Positions 43,742-52,634 of a stretch of DNA of 64,000 bases are shown here, piece by piece. The stretch comes from Nocardia sp. SYP-A9097. GTDB taxonomy: Bacteria > Actinomycetota > Actinomycetes > Mycobacteriales > Mycobacteriaceae. The notes beneath the pieces were generated by a model, which worked only from the letters and a program-made list of their open reading frames with translations, made no database searches and was not told the DNA's origin. The position numbers were made by a program, and so were the translations under genes. The stretch spans positions 62,001 to 126,000 of the forward strand of contig NZ_WJIC01000007.1 of the NCBI RefSeq assembly GCF_009649815.1, read 5' to 3'. Position 1 is the first letter of the stretch. Each line of letters begins with the position of its first letter.

Positions 43742-43846
43742 CCCGACCCGTCAACGCTCAACAACCACCGACCCGACCGGTCAACGCCCACCCACCCCAA
43801 ACGCCCGCCCGACAGCAGATGCCCCACCCCTCCCGCACAACAGAGT

Positions 43847-43966
43847 TCCGCTCCGAAAAGAACGGAACCCCCTTCCCTCCCACGCACCGCGCCCCCGTTC
43901 TGAAGGCACGGAACCCCCTTCCCCACCTACGCGCCGGGCCCCCGTTCCGAAAGGAACGGGGGCCCG
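43847..43966. repeat. Tandem degenerate terminator repeats, ending in a perfect hairpin
   Basis: Two units of about 45 bases share ACGGAACCCCCTTCCC and a decayed GTTCTGAAGGCAC-type hairpin. They are followed by a perfect one: CGGGCCCCCGTTCC and its complement around GAAA (43935-43966). They lie between the convergent lipoprotein and aquaporin genes. Confidence 0.7.
43935..43966. terminator. Perfect 14-bp hairpin between convergent genes
   Basis: CGGGCCCCCGTTCC pairs with GGAACGGGGGCCCG over a GAAA loop, 18 bases from the aquaporin stop. It can serve either strand; there is no U-run. Confidence 0.8.
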
Positions 43967-43983
43967 GGAATCCCGAAGAGGTA

Positions 43984-44763
43984 TCAGCTCACCATGTTTC
44001 GTGAGCGTCCGAACAGGAGGCCGTAGACCAGCGCACCGAGCACGCCGCCGATGAGCGGGAACACGATGAACACCCACAGCTGTGCGGGCGCGCCATCCTG
44101 GAAGAATGCCACCGCGATGCTGCGCGCCGGGTTCACCGAGGTGCCGTCCACCGGGATCGAGATCAGGTGAATCACGGTCAGGGTGATGCCGATCGAAAGA
44201 CCCGCGAGGGGCACGTCCGAGAGCTGATCGGTGGAGGCCAGCACCACGAACACCAGCAGCGCGGTCAGCACCACCTCGACGGTGATCGCCGCTGCCAGCC
44301 CGTATCCGTTGACGGTGATCCCGGCGAGTTCGACACTCGACGGGCTGTGCGCGCCCCAGCCATTGGCTGCGAGCCCTTCCTCGGCCCGGCTGTAGGTCGG
44401 CAGGTTCTTGGCGATCGCGTAGATCACCGTGCCGCCGAGCAGACCGCCGACGATCTGCGCCACCCAGTACATTCCCGCGACCGCGACCGAAATCCGACCG
44501 AGCAGTAGCTGACCCACGGTGACCGCCGGATTCACATGGCAGCCGGAGATCGGCCCGATGGCGTAGACCAGGAACATCAGCGTGAAGCCGAAGGCCAGCG
44601 CCACGCCGAGCGCACCGACCCGGTTACCGGCCAGCACCGCGGTGCCCACACCGCCGAGCACCAGCACGAAGGTGCCCAGACCCTCGGCGAACAGTTTCCT
44701 GCCCAGTGCGATCGGTTCGAGCTCGGCGAGTTCTTCGGTTACTTCCTGCGCTGTGGGAGACAT
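43984..44763 (-). CDS. Aquaporin / MIP-family channel (AqpZ-like)
   Basis: The 259-residue protein has six hydrophobic helices and both NPA boxes (GCHVNPAVTVG and TSVNPARSI). The residues around the filter are of the water-channel type rather than glycerol facilitator, as the second NPA is followed by RS without the GlpF insert. I start it at ATG 44763, behind GGGAAGG; an ATG at 44823 gives a polar 20-residue extension without a ribosome site. It stands downstream of, and in the same direction as, the transglutaminase operon. Confidence 0.9.
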   Translation of the reverse strand: MSPTAQEVTEELAELEPIALGRKLFAEGLGTFVLVLGGVGTAVLAGNRVGALGVALAFGFTLMFLVYAIGPISGCHVNPAVTVGQLLLGRISVAVAGMYWVAQIVGGLLGGTVIYAIAKNLPTYSRAEEGLAANGWGAHSPSSVELAGITVNGYGLAAAITVEVVLTALLVFVVLASTDQLSDVPLAGLSIGITLTVIHLISIPVDGTSVNPARSIAVAFFQDGAPAQLWVFIVFPLIGGVLGALVYGLLFGRSRNMVS

Positions 44764-44826
44764 CAGCCACCTTCCCGGATCGACCCGCCCTGGAGGGAGA
44801 GCACCTGTGTTCTGCTGCATCACGCA

Positions 44827-45669
44827 TTACGCGAGTCGTGTGACCTCGACTTCCACCTCCAAGTCAGTGGACCCGCTTCCGCTGAAGATACCTTTCAAAG
44901 GGGGCACATCCGCGTAATCACGGCCCACTCCGACCGATACGTGTTGCTCGGTGACGGGGATGTTGTTGGTCGGGTCGTAGCCCCACCATTGCCCGGTCCA
45001 TGCCTCCACCCAGGCGTGCATCTGCCCGGCGACCGTGCGCCCGACCTCGGCGGCTGGGTCGGGATGTAGATAGCCGGAGACGTAACGGCTGGGAATCCCC
45101 ATGGTGCGCAACAGCAGCAGGGTCAGGTGCGCGTAATCCTGGCAGACGCCTTGCCTTTCCGCGAAGGCTTCGACGGCGGAGGTGTGTACATCGGTGGTTC
45201 CGGCCAGGTAGTTCATTTCGCGGTGTACCCATTCCGCGCCGCGCACAACGGCTTTGGCGGGCGGGACGCCGCGGGCGAGTTGCCGGGCCACCGGGGCGAG
45301 GCGGCGTTCGCGCGGCACATACGCGGTGGGCGTGAGCAATTCGTCGAAGCGGTCGACGATATCGTCGGCGCGCAGTTCTTCCCAGGCGAGCTCCTCGGCG
45401 GGTCCGACGAAGGGTTCGGTCTCCACCACCGAGGCGCTGGTGACCTCCAATTCGGTGTGTGGGGCGTGCAAGTCGAAGGCGGTCACCGTGGTGCCCCAGT
45501 AGTCGACGTAGCGGAAGGAGCGGGTGGAGGGCACCGTCTCGACACGATTGAGGATGACGTTCTGTCTGCTGTCGGCGCGCGGGGTCAGGCGCGCCTCATT
45601 GAAGGAGCGGGACACCGGGGCCTCGTAGACATAACCCGTGGTGTGCACCACTCGCATGCGCCAACTCAT
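44827..45669 (-). CDS. Transglutaminase-like family protein
   Basis: The 280-residue protein has the N-terminal beta domain of this group (VVHTTGYVYEAPVSRSFNEA) and the transglutaminase core, with catalytic Cys in RQGVCQDYAHL, His in MHAWVEAW and Asp in GYDPTNN. It corresponds to Rv2409c. Together with the alpha-E and ATP-grasp proteins it forms a widespread three-gene unit thought to make or cleave a peptide-like bond; the product is unknown. Its start overlaps the alpha-E stop by four bases. Confidence 0.92.
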   Translation of the reverse strand: MSWRMRVVHTTGYVYEAPVSRSFNEARLTPRADSRQNVILNRVETVPSTRSFRYVDYWGTTVTAFDLHAPHTELEVTSASVVETEPFVGPAEELAWEELRADDIVDRFDELLTPTAYVPRERRLAPVARQLARGVPPAKAVVRGAEWVHREMNYLAGTTDVHTSAVEAFAERQGVCQDYAHLTLLLLRTMGIPSRYVSGYLHPDPAAEVGRTVAGQMHAWVEAWTGQWWGYDPTNNIPVTEQHVSVGVGRDYADVPPLKGIFSGSGSTDLEVEVEVTRLA

Positions 45670-46634
45670 ACCGCCTCCTCGACCCTGTTGCCGTTACGGC
45701 CGTGCAAACCGGTCCAGGCGACCCAGGTTTCGGCGTGAAAGTACTGCAGCGCCACGGCTTCTCCGACTTCGTGGCAGGTTTCCTGGAGCCAGAGCAGCCG
45801 ACTGGGTAGGTCCTCGAGCAGGACCGACGCGGGCAGGAATTCGAGTTCGCTGCGGGCCCGGCCCAATAGTCGATGTGCCTCCTGTCTGGCGGCGAAGCGA
45901 CTGTTGGGGCGTTGATCCAGTTCCTGCAGGCAGGTTTCGGCGACCCCCAGGGAGTGGAATACCGAGCGCGGGAAAAGCCGGTCCAGCAAAATGAATTGGG
46001 CGATCTGATTGGCGTCGAGAACGCCACGATGCGTTCGCAAATAGGGGTCGTGCGCTCCGGCCGAGCGTAATACCGTCACCCACGCCGGGGACGATGTGCG
46101 ATCACCCGCACGTGAAAGCAATAGTCGCACAGTCATATCCACTCGTTCTATGGAGCGGCCGAGCAGCAGGAATCGGTATCCGTCATCCCGGCTCAAAGTG
46201 GAGTCCGAGAGTCCGGCGAACATGGCGGCACGATCGGTGATGTAGTGACAGAACTCATGTGGGCCGAGTGCCCGGGCAGCCCGCTCGGCGGCGGCAAGAC
46301 CGTTATAGGTGGCATTGAGACACTCCCACATTTCCGTGGACGCGACTTCTCTTGCGCCCCTGGCATTCTCGCGGGCTCTGCCGACAGAGTCGACAATCGA
46401 ACCGCCATGGTCGCGACCGAAGGCGACGCGCTCGGTCACCGACCAGACATCGAGCTCCTCCTCCGGTGGATCAATGCTCAAGACCCGCAGCAGAACTCGG
46501 GAGGTGCGGTCCGGGTCCACCGTGGCATCCTCGAGCAATTGATGTACCGCGACATCGAGAATACGCGCCGTGTACTCGGCGCGTTCTATATACCGGCCGA
46601 TCCAGAACAGGGATTCGGCATTGCGCGCCAACAT
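45666..46634 (-). CDS. Alpha-E domain-containing protein
   Basis: The 322-residue all-helical protein begins MLARNAESLFWIGRYIERAE, the hallmark of the alpha-E (COG2307) family, and corresponds to Rv2410c. It always travels with the transglutaminase-like and ATP-grasp proteins, and probably acts with them. The enzymatic role is not known. It lies 169 bases after the ATP-grasp gene. Confidence 0.92.
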   Translation of the reverse strand: MLARNAESLFWIGRYIERAEYTARILDVAVHQLLEDATVDPDRTSRVLLRVLSIDPPEEELDVWSVTERVAFGRDHGGSIVDSVGRARENARGAREVASTEMWECLNATYNGLAAAERAARALGPHEFCHYITDRAAMFAGLSDSTLSRDDGYRFLLLGRSIERVDMTVRLLLSRAGDRTSSPAWVTVLRSAGAHDPYLRTHRGVLDANQIAQFILLDRLFPRSVFHSLGVAETCLQELDQRPNSRFAARQEAHRLLGRARSELEFLPASVLLEDLPSRLLWLQETCHEVGEAVALQYFHAETWVAWTGLHGRNGNRVEEAV

Positions 46635-46803
46635 ATTTCAACCGCCTAGCTGTATCTAATTTGCCTCCGCTACGCTGCGGCTGTTCGCGGCCCTGGTGAC
46701 CCCGCTTCTTCCCTTCTACGCTCCTCCGCTTCGCTCCCCCGCTCCGTCAGTCCAGAAGCGGGGCGGGCCGCGAACTTTGGGCTGGAGTCGACGGAGCGCA
46801 CTG

Positions 46804-48453
46804 CTATTGCTGTTGTTGATTTGCCCGTGCGGGCGAGGGGTCACGCGACTGATCGCGATCATTGGGAATGGCCAGTTCGCTGACCAGCTGTTCACCGGCC
46901 AGTTCCCGTTCTGCCACAGAGGTTCTCGGGGCCAGCACCCAGGTGTCCTTGCTCCCACCGCCCTGGCTGGAATTCACCACCAGCGAATCCTCCGGCAATG
47001 CGACGCGGGTCAAACCGCCGGGCAGCACCCAGATGTCGTCACCGTCATTGACGGCGAAGGGGCGCAGGTCCACATGCCGGGGTGCCAGTCGCGGGCCGAT
47101 TTTGCTTGGCACCGTGGACAATTGCACGACGGGCTGGGCGATCCAGCCGCGCGGGTCGGCGCGCACCTTGCGGCGCACCGCGTCCAACTCCTTCTGGGTG
47201 GCGTCCGGGCCGATGACGATGCCGTAGCCGCCGGACCCCTCCACCGGTTTCACCACCAGTTCGGCGACCCGATCGAGCACCTCGTCGCGCTCGTCGGGCT
47301 CCCAGCAGCGGTACGAATCCACATTGGGCAGAACGGGTTTCTCGCCCAGGTAGTACTCGATGAAGGCGGGTACATAGGTGTAGACCAGCTTGTCGTCACC
47401 GACGCCATTGCCGACGGCATTGGCCAGCACCACCGAGCCCGCGCGGGCCGCGTTCAGCAGTCCGGCGATACCGAGCATGGAGTCCGGGCGGAACTGCATC
47501 GGATCGAGGAAGGTGTCGTCGATGCGGCGGTAGATGACATCCACCTGCCGCTCCCCCGCCGTGGTGCGCATATAGACGACACCGTCACGGCAGAACAGGT
47601 CCCGGCCCTCGACCAGTTCGACACCCATCTGCCGGGCCAGCAGCGAATGTTCGAAATAGGCCGAGTTGTAGACGCCGGGCGTGAGCACGACCACGGTCGG
47701 ATCGGCCTCATTGGGCGCGGCGGCGCAGCGCAGGGCCCGCAGCAGATTGCTCGGATAGTCGCCGACCGCACGCACCCGATGCGAGGCGAACAGGTCCGGG
47801 AAGACGCGCGCCATGGTGCGGCGGTTCTCCATCACATACGAAACCCCGGACGGGGAGCGCAGATTGTCCTCGAGCACGCGGAAATCACCGTGCTCATCGC
47901 GAATCAGGTCGATACCGGCGACGTGAATGCGAACGCCATTGGGCGGAATCAATCCGGTGGCCTCGCGATGAAAATGCGCGCACGAGGTGACGAGCCGTTT
48001 CGGGATGACCCGGTCGCGCAGAATCGTCTGCTCGCCATAGACATCGGCGAGGAAGGCCTCGAGCGCGCGCACCCGCTGTTTGATGCCGCGCTCGAGTTTG
48101 GTCCACTCCGCGGCGGCTATTACCCGGGGTACCAGGTCGAGCGGGAAAGGCCGCTCCTGGCCCGAGAGCGAGAAGGTGATGCCCTGATCCACGAAGGCGC
48201 GGGCCAGTGCTTCGGCCCGGGCTGCCAGGTCGGATGCGTCGATGGTGGCCAAAGCGGCGAAAATGCCGCGATAGGGCGCTCGGGGCCGACCGGACGAGTC
48301 GAACATCTCGTCATATGCGTGTGCGTAGCGCCCGGGGCGATATCCCTCGAACACTCCTGTGCGCGCACCGGCTATCTCGGTGCGGCCGTTCGTTTCATGA
48401 GCGGCCGCGGCCGCTCGTGCGGCTGCGGCGGGGGTCATGCAAAAATAGTCCAT
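46804..48453 (-). CDS. Circularly permuted type 2 ATP-grasp protein
   Basis: The 549-residue protein matches the circularly permuted ATP-grasp family (Rv2411c). It has DEMFDSSGRPRAPYRGI near the start, EDNLRSPSGVSYVMENR, VVLTPGVYNSAYFEH, and GSGGYGIVIGPDAT for nucleotide binding. These proteins are predicted carboxylate-amine ligases. The start is ATG 48453; a preceding GTG and an ATG at 48438 are alternatives, and the ribosome site is weak. The last 30 residues are polar and Gln-rich. Confidence 0.92.
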   Translation of the reverse strand: MDYFCMTPAAAARAAAAAHETNGRTEIAGARTGVFEGYRPGRYAHAYDEMFDSSGRPRAPYRGIFAALATIDASDLAARAEALARAFVDQGITFSLSGQERPFPLDLVPRVIAAAEWTKLERGIKQRVRALEAFLADVYGEQTILRDRVIPKRLVTSCAHFHREATGLIPPNGVRIHVAGIDLIRDEHGDFRVLEDNLRSPSGVSYVMENRRTMARVFPDLFASHRVRAVGDYPSNLLRALRCAAAPNEADPTVVVLTPGVYNSAYFEHSLLARQMGVELVEGRDLFCRDGVVYMRTTAGERQVDVIYRRIDDTFLDPMQFRPDSMLGIAGLLNAARAGSVVLANAVGNGVGDDKLVYTYVPAFIEYYLGEKPVLPNVDSYRCWEPDERDEVLDRVAELVVKPVEGSGGYGIVIGPDATQKELDAVRRKVRADPRGWIAQPVVQLSTVPSKIGPRLAPRHVDLRPFAVNDGDDIWVLPGGLTRVALPEDSLVVNSSQGGGSKDTWVLAPRTSVAERELAGEQLVSELAIPNDRDQSRDPSPARANQQQQ

Positions 48454-48646
48454 CACGCAGGAGCAACACGCAGTTCGACGGGGATAAATTTCTCGTATCG
48501 GGGCGATTGCGGACAGGGTCGATTTCTTACCCTGGGCCGTGTCCTGGTAACCTCGACCGTCGGTGCTGCGCTACAGGCTGCGTAGTGCGCCCGAAGACTT
48601 TGCTTCCCGCATAAACCACCAAACGAAGGAACACGAGGAAACAAGC

Positions 48647-48910
48647 GTGGCCAACATCAAGTCCCAGATGAAGCGGATCCGCACCAACGAACTTGCGCGT
48701 CAGCGCAACCAGTCGGTCAAGTCCGCGCTGCGCACCTCGATCCGCAAGTTCCGCGAGGCCGCTGCTGCGGGCGAGAAGGACAAGGCGATCGAGCTGCTCC
48801 AGACCGCGAGCAAGAGCCTGGACAAGGCTGCCTCGAAGGGCGTCATCCACGCCAACCAGGCCGCCAACAAGAAGTCGGCGCTGTCGCTGGCTTTCAACAA
48901 GCTCGGCTGA
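48647..48910 (+). CDS. rpsT: 30S ribosomal protein S20
   Basis: The 87-residue basic helical protein starts at GTG 48647, behind GAGGAA, with MANIKSQMKRIRTNELARQR and ends FNKLG. It binds 16S rRNA early in 30S assembly. The start is fixed by the family's N-terminus; a longer frame upstream is not coding. It is divergent from the ATP-grasp gene and followed by its own terminator. Confidence 0.96.
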   Translation: MANIKSQMKRIRTNELARQRNQSVKSALRTSIRKFREAAAAGEKDKAIELLQTASKSLDKAASKGVIHANQAANKKSALSLAFNKLG

Positions 48911-48949
48911 TTACCCCGGTATACGTACCGACCTTTATGCATCGAACAG

Positions 48950-48980
48950 CCGCCGTGGCCACGAAGACCACGGCGGTTTT
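48950..48980 (+). terminator. rpsT: Intrinsic terminator of rpsT
   Basis: CCGCCGTGG pairs with CCACGGCGG around a 9-base loop and is followed by TTTT. Confidence 0.9.
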
Positions 48981-48994
48981 GTCGTGCTCGCCCT

Positions 48995-49217
48995 CCTCTC
49001 CGAAACTCGAGCGCGCGGCTGAGTGCCGTTGACCGTTGGGCACGCGTACTTGCGTTGGGTGCCCACGCGATTTTGGACGTACCCGGTGAGTTACCCCGAC
49101 CGTACGAAATCAGTTGTTGCGTCACATTTTCCAGGGGTTACTTGCTCAGGGAGTCGGTTCCCTGCAGGATGGCTGCGACTGGGCTGTGGCCCGCATAAAC
49201 GTCGGGGGACGTTTTTT
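48995..49217 (+). promoter_or_regulatory. Structured leader, copy B, with terminator before the LGFP gene (attenuator/riboswitch candidate)
   Basis: Bases 48995-49117 match the element after nadE (11496-11619). Possible stems are GCGGCUGA with UCAGUUGU, GUGCC with GGGCAC, GCGU-GGG with CCCACGC, and CGUAC with GUACG. About 80 bases later AAACGTC/GACGTTT plus a run of T (49197-49217) forms an intrinsic terminator. It lies 13 bases before the ribosome site of the LGFP gene, so read-through would decide expression. No riboswitch class I know fits. Confidence 0.5.
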
Positions 49218-49240
49218 ACCACCTGCGTTGGGAGATCCTT

Positions 49241-49984
49241 TTGATACCGCTACGCCGTAAGAATTCGTCCTTGACGCGTGGGGCGGTGGCCGCCGGTGCG
49301 GTCGCGCTCGCGTTGATCAGCGGGGTTGGCACGGCTGCCGCCCGGCCGATCGGGCCGTTCGATGTGGGCGGGGCGATCGAGGTCGAGTACGACCAGGCGG
49401 GTGGGCCGGGGTTCTTCGGGGATCCGACCGGGCCGGAGACCGATTCCGGCGGTGGGGGTAAGACGCAGGAGTTCGCGAACAATATCGCCATCTACTGGAC
49501 TCCGGCGACCAATGCGCACGCTATCGGCGGGGCCATTCGCGATAAGTGGCGCGGGGTGGCCTCGGAGTCCGGGATGCTGAAGTACCCGACCACCGATGAG
49601 GGGTCGACGGGTAAGCCCGGACGGTTCCAGCACTTCCAGGGCGGGTCGATCTACTGGTCGATCGGCTCCGGCACGCATGTGCTGAGCGGCGCGATTCGCG
49701 ACAAGTACGCCGCCGCCGGGTGGGAGAACAGCCCGCTGGGCTTCCCCATCTCCGATGAGGCCAAGACCAATAAGGGTGACGGCCGCTACCAGCTCTTCGA
49801 GGGCGGGGCCATCTACACCTCACAGAAGGGCGGCACCCGCACCGTCTGGGGCGCGATTCGCGACGAGTGGGTGCGCAACGGGTCGGAGAACGGGCGCTAC
49901 GGCTACCCGACCAGCGATGAGTACGACTACAAAAACGGCAAGGCACAGAAGTTCGCCGGCGGCGAGATCACCTGGACGCCATAG
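49241..49984 (+). CDS. Secreted LGFP-repeat protein
   Basis: The 247-residue protein has a signal peptide (basic start, hydrophobic 14-32, AAA near 35). About four LGFP-type repeats follow, each with G-A-I-R-D-K-W and a later L/Y-G-F/Y-P-x-S/T-D-E (LKYPTTDE, LGFPISDE, YGYPTSDE). LGFP repeats are found in cell-wall proteins of mycolate-containing bacteria and are thought to bind the wall. TTG 49241 follows GGGAG by 7 bases. Its long leader holds the structured element and terminator. Confidence 0.88.
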   Translation: MIPLRRKNSSLTRGAVAAGAVALALISGVGTAAARPIGPFDVGGAIEVEYDQAGGPGFFGDPTGPETDSGGGGKTQEFANNIAIYWTPATNAHAIGGAIRDKWRGVASESGMLKYPTTDEGSTGKPGRFQHFQGGSIYWSIGSGTHVLSGAIRDKYAAAGWENSPLGFPISDEAKTNKGDGRYQLFEGGAIYTSQKGGTRTVWGAIRDEWVRNGSENGRYGYPTSDEYDYKNGKAQKFAGGEITWTP

Positions 49985-50006
49985 CGCGTTCGCAATCCTT
50001 TGCCGG

Positions 50007-50978
50007 TCAGGCGGATTCGCGGAGGTCCAGGATGCGGGCGAGGGCGTGTTCGAGGGCGTAGTTGGTATCTGCCGCACCGCCTTTGACGTCGGCGTTGAGG
50101 CCCGCGACGATCTTCAGGGCCGCGCCGATGGTGGCTCCGGTCCAGCCTCGGGCCTGGGCCTGGGCTTTTTTGACCTTCCAGGGGGGCATGCCGAGATCGC
50201 CCGCGAGTTTGAACGGGTCGCCGCGGCCCGCGGAGCCGACGCGGGCGATGGTGTGCACCGAATCGGCGAGAGCGTCGGCGAGCAGGACGGCGGGGACGCC
50301 GCGGTCGGTGGCCCAGCGCAGCGCCTCCATGGCGGCGGGGCGGTCGCCGGAGACGGCCAGGTCGGCGACGTCGAAGCCGGTGACCTCGGCCTTGCCGGAG
50401 TAGTAGCGGTGCACGGCGGCGACATCGATCTTGCCGCCGGTGTCGGCGATCAATTGTGAAGTGGCGGCGGCCAATTCGCGCAGATCGGAGCCGATCGACT
50501 CGATCAGCGCCTGCACCACGTCGGGTGCGACGCGCACATTCGCGGCGCGGAACTCATTGCGCACGAACTCGACTCGCTCACCGCCCTTGGTGAGTTTGGC
50601 GGCCTGATGCACCACCGCGCCCATCTTCTGCAGCGCCGGTGCGAGGGCCTTGGCGCGCCCGCCCCCGGAGTGCAGCACCACCAGCACCACGCCCTCGGGC
50701 GGCGAGGACGCGGCATCGGTGAGCACCGCGACCGCTTCCTTCCCCGCCTCGGCGGCGGCTTCCAGCACAATCACCCGATCCTCGGCGAAGAGCGAAGGAC
50801 TCAGCAGCTCCGCCAACTCCGGAGCGCTCGCATCCCCCGCCCGCAACCGATCCACCGGCATGGAATTCGGCTCCGACGAGGCGGCCCGCGCCTGCGCGGT
50901 AATCGCCGACACCGCCCGCTCGATCAGCAGTTCTTCATCACCGAGCACGAGATGCAGGGGCGCGGGTCGTTGGCTCAC
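50007..50978 (-). CDS. holA: DNA polymerase III delta subunit
   Basis: The 323-residue protein fits bacterial HolA: PLHLVLGDEELLIERAV at the start, the ATPase-like fold without a working Walker A (KEAVAVLTDAASSPPEGVVL), and the helical collar (LLADALADSVHTIARV ... YALEHALARILDLR). It opens the sliding clamp within the clamp loader. GTG 50978 is chosen since the upstream extension is not conserved in character. It lies downstream of comEA-comEC, as in mycobacteria (Rv2413c). Confidence 0.93.
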   Translation of the reverse strand: MSQRPAPLHLVLGDEELLIERAVSAITAQARAASSEPNSMPVDRLRAGDASAPELAELLSPSLFAEDRVIVLEAAAEAGKEAVAVLTDAASSPPEGVVLVVLHSGGGRAKALAPALQKMGAVVHQAAKLTKGGERVEFVRNEFRAANVRVAPDVVQALIESIGSDLRELAAATSQLIADTGGKIDVAAVHRYYSGKAEVTGFDVADLAVSGDRPAAMEALRWATDRGVPAVLLADALADSVHTIARVGSAGRGDPFKLAGDLGMPPWKVKKAQAQARGWTGATIGAALKIVAGLNADVKGGAADTNYALEHALARILDLRESA

Positions 50979-51080
50979 CCCGCCGATCCTACGAGCCCGC
51001 CCCGACAACCCCGGCACCCGTTCGCCCTCGGCCACCGAGTCGCCCCGCACCCGCCGCAGATCGTCCCCGGCGTGTCCCGC

Positions 51081-52634
51081 TCAGGGCGGTACGTCCACCC
51101 GCTGCGGACGCGGACGCAACCCCGCGATGAGAAGCGCACACAGCACGGCGGCGATCACGCCCGAGCGAATCCCGGTCGGCAGGGTGACCGAGGCTCCGAG
51201 TTCGGCGGCATGATCGGCCACGGTGAGCAGCCACCATAGTGGTGGTGCGGTACAGAACAGAACCAACTCTCCGAGCGGAGCCCAGCAGCAAGCCAGTACG
51301 GCCCCAATGGCTCCCAGCACGGTGATCGGCGCGATCACCGGTTCCACCAGCACATTCACCCCGATGGCGACCAGGCTCAGATGCCCGGTAATAGCAATGA
51401 CCACCGGCGTGGTGACCACGAATGCCGCGGCCGCCACCGCGAAGGCGTCGGCCGGCACCCGCCACCACCCATGTGCGCGAAGCCAATCCGACCAGCCTGG
51501 TGCGAGCACAATCAGCCCCGCTGTGGCCAGCACCGACAGGGCGAACCCCGCATCGACCGCCAGCTGCGGCGACCATGCCAATAGTCCGATGATCGCGGTA
51601 CACAGTGCGGGTAGTGCCTGCTTCCTACGTCCGGTGCACAGCGCCAGCAGCGCGACCGCCCCCATCACCGCCGCCCGCAGCACACTCGGTGACGGCCGCG
51701 CGAGAATCACGAACAGCGCCAGCGCAATCCCCGCCGCCACGGCCCCCACCCGCGGATCGACGGTCAGCGCGCGCATCGAAACCACCACGGCTCCAAGCAA
51801 AATGGTGATGTTCGCACCGCTCACAGCGGTCAGGTGTGCCAGGTCGGTCTCCTTGAAGTTCTCCCGGACCCGTTCCGGGAGCCGCGAGGTGTCGCCAATC
51901 ACCAGCCCGGGCAACAATCCCGCCGCATCGCCCGGCAGGGCCCGCTGCGCCGCCCCCGCGAAGTCCTCCCGGACGCGTCCCGCTGCCCGCTGCCACCAGG
52001 GCGCTGCTCCCACCGCGATGGGTGGACCGTCGGCCCGCAGCACAGCCACGGTCAAATCCGCCCGCCAGGCTCCCGAAACCCGGGCCCGAAACACCACCTC
52101 TTGTCCCGGCAACAACCCTTTCCACCCCACCTCGGGTGCCAGCACCAGCACCGCTCCCCCACCCCGCACCACCTCCCCTCCTGCCCGAAACTCGACCAGA
52201 TCGGCCCGCAACATCACCTTCTTCCCGCCGAACTTCTTCTCCACCAATGCCTTCGGGTCATCCGCTACCGCGACGGTCACCCGAACCCGCTCCCCCTTCC
52301 CCACCGACCGCAATGGATGCCCCGCCACCTCCCACTCATGCCAAGCCCCCGCTCCCGCAAACCCCGCCCCCACCGAAAACGCCGCCAACATCACCCACCC
52401 CACTCCCTTGCGCCACCCACTCCCCTCCGGCCGAATCATCAACCCCCACAACCCCACCGCCAGCAACAAACACCCCACTGCGGTACAAACCCCCACCCGC
52501 CACCCACCTACCAACGCCACAATCGTTGCCCCCCAACAACAAAATGCCGCAGGCACCAACCGCGCATCCAACTCCTCCGGCACCTCTACTGCCGCGTTCT
52601 CGGCACTCCGCTCGCTCTTCTCATCGCCGGTCAT
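51081..52634 (-). CDS. comEC: ComEC/Rec2 competence membrane protein (channel domain)
   Basis: The 517-residue protein has about 10-12 hydrophobic segments, a DUF4131-like N-terminal part and the Competence domain (LPGLVIGDTSRL, HLTAVSGANITILLG, RPSPSVLRAAVMG). It lacks the C-terminal metallo-beta-lactamase domain of the Bacillus protein. ComEC forms the inner-membrane channel for single-stranded DNA in competent bacteria. Its ATG overlaps the comEA stop by four bases. Whether this organism is naturally transformable is not known. Confidence 0.92.
   Translation of the reverse strand: MTGDEKSERSAENAAVEVPEELDARLVPAAFCCWGATIVALVGGWRVGVCTAVGCLLLAVGLWGLMIRPEGSGWRKGVGWVMLAAFSVGAGFAGAGAWHEWEVAGHPLRSVGKGERVRVTVAVADDPKALVEKKFGGKKVMLRADLVEFRAGGEVVRGGGAVLVLAPEVGWKGLLPGQEVVFRARVSGAWRADLTVAVLRADGPPIAVGAAPWWQRAAGRVREDFAGAAQRALPGDAAGLLPGLVIGDTSRLPERVRENFKETDLAHLTAVSGANITILLGAVVVSMRALTVDPRVGAVAAGIALALFVILARPSPSVLRAAVMGAVALLALCTGRRKQALPALCTAIIGLLAWSPQLAVDAGFALSVLATAGLIVLAPGWSDWLRAHGWWRVPADAFAVAAAAFVVTTPVVIAITGHLSLVAIGVNVLVEPVIAPITVLGAIGAVLACCWAPLGELVLFCTAPPLWWLLTVADHAAELGASVTLPTGIRSGVIAAVLCALLIAGLRPRPQRVDVPP

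Noticed and set aside
48995..49217. c-di-AMP (ydaO), cobalamin, SAM or thiamine riboswitch before the LGFP gene
   Set aside because: Core motifs of these classes as I know them are not present, so I report an unnamed structured element instead.
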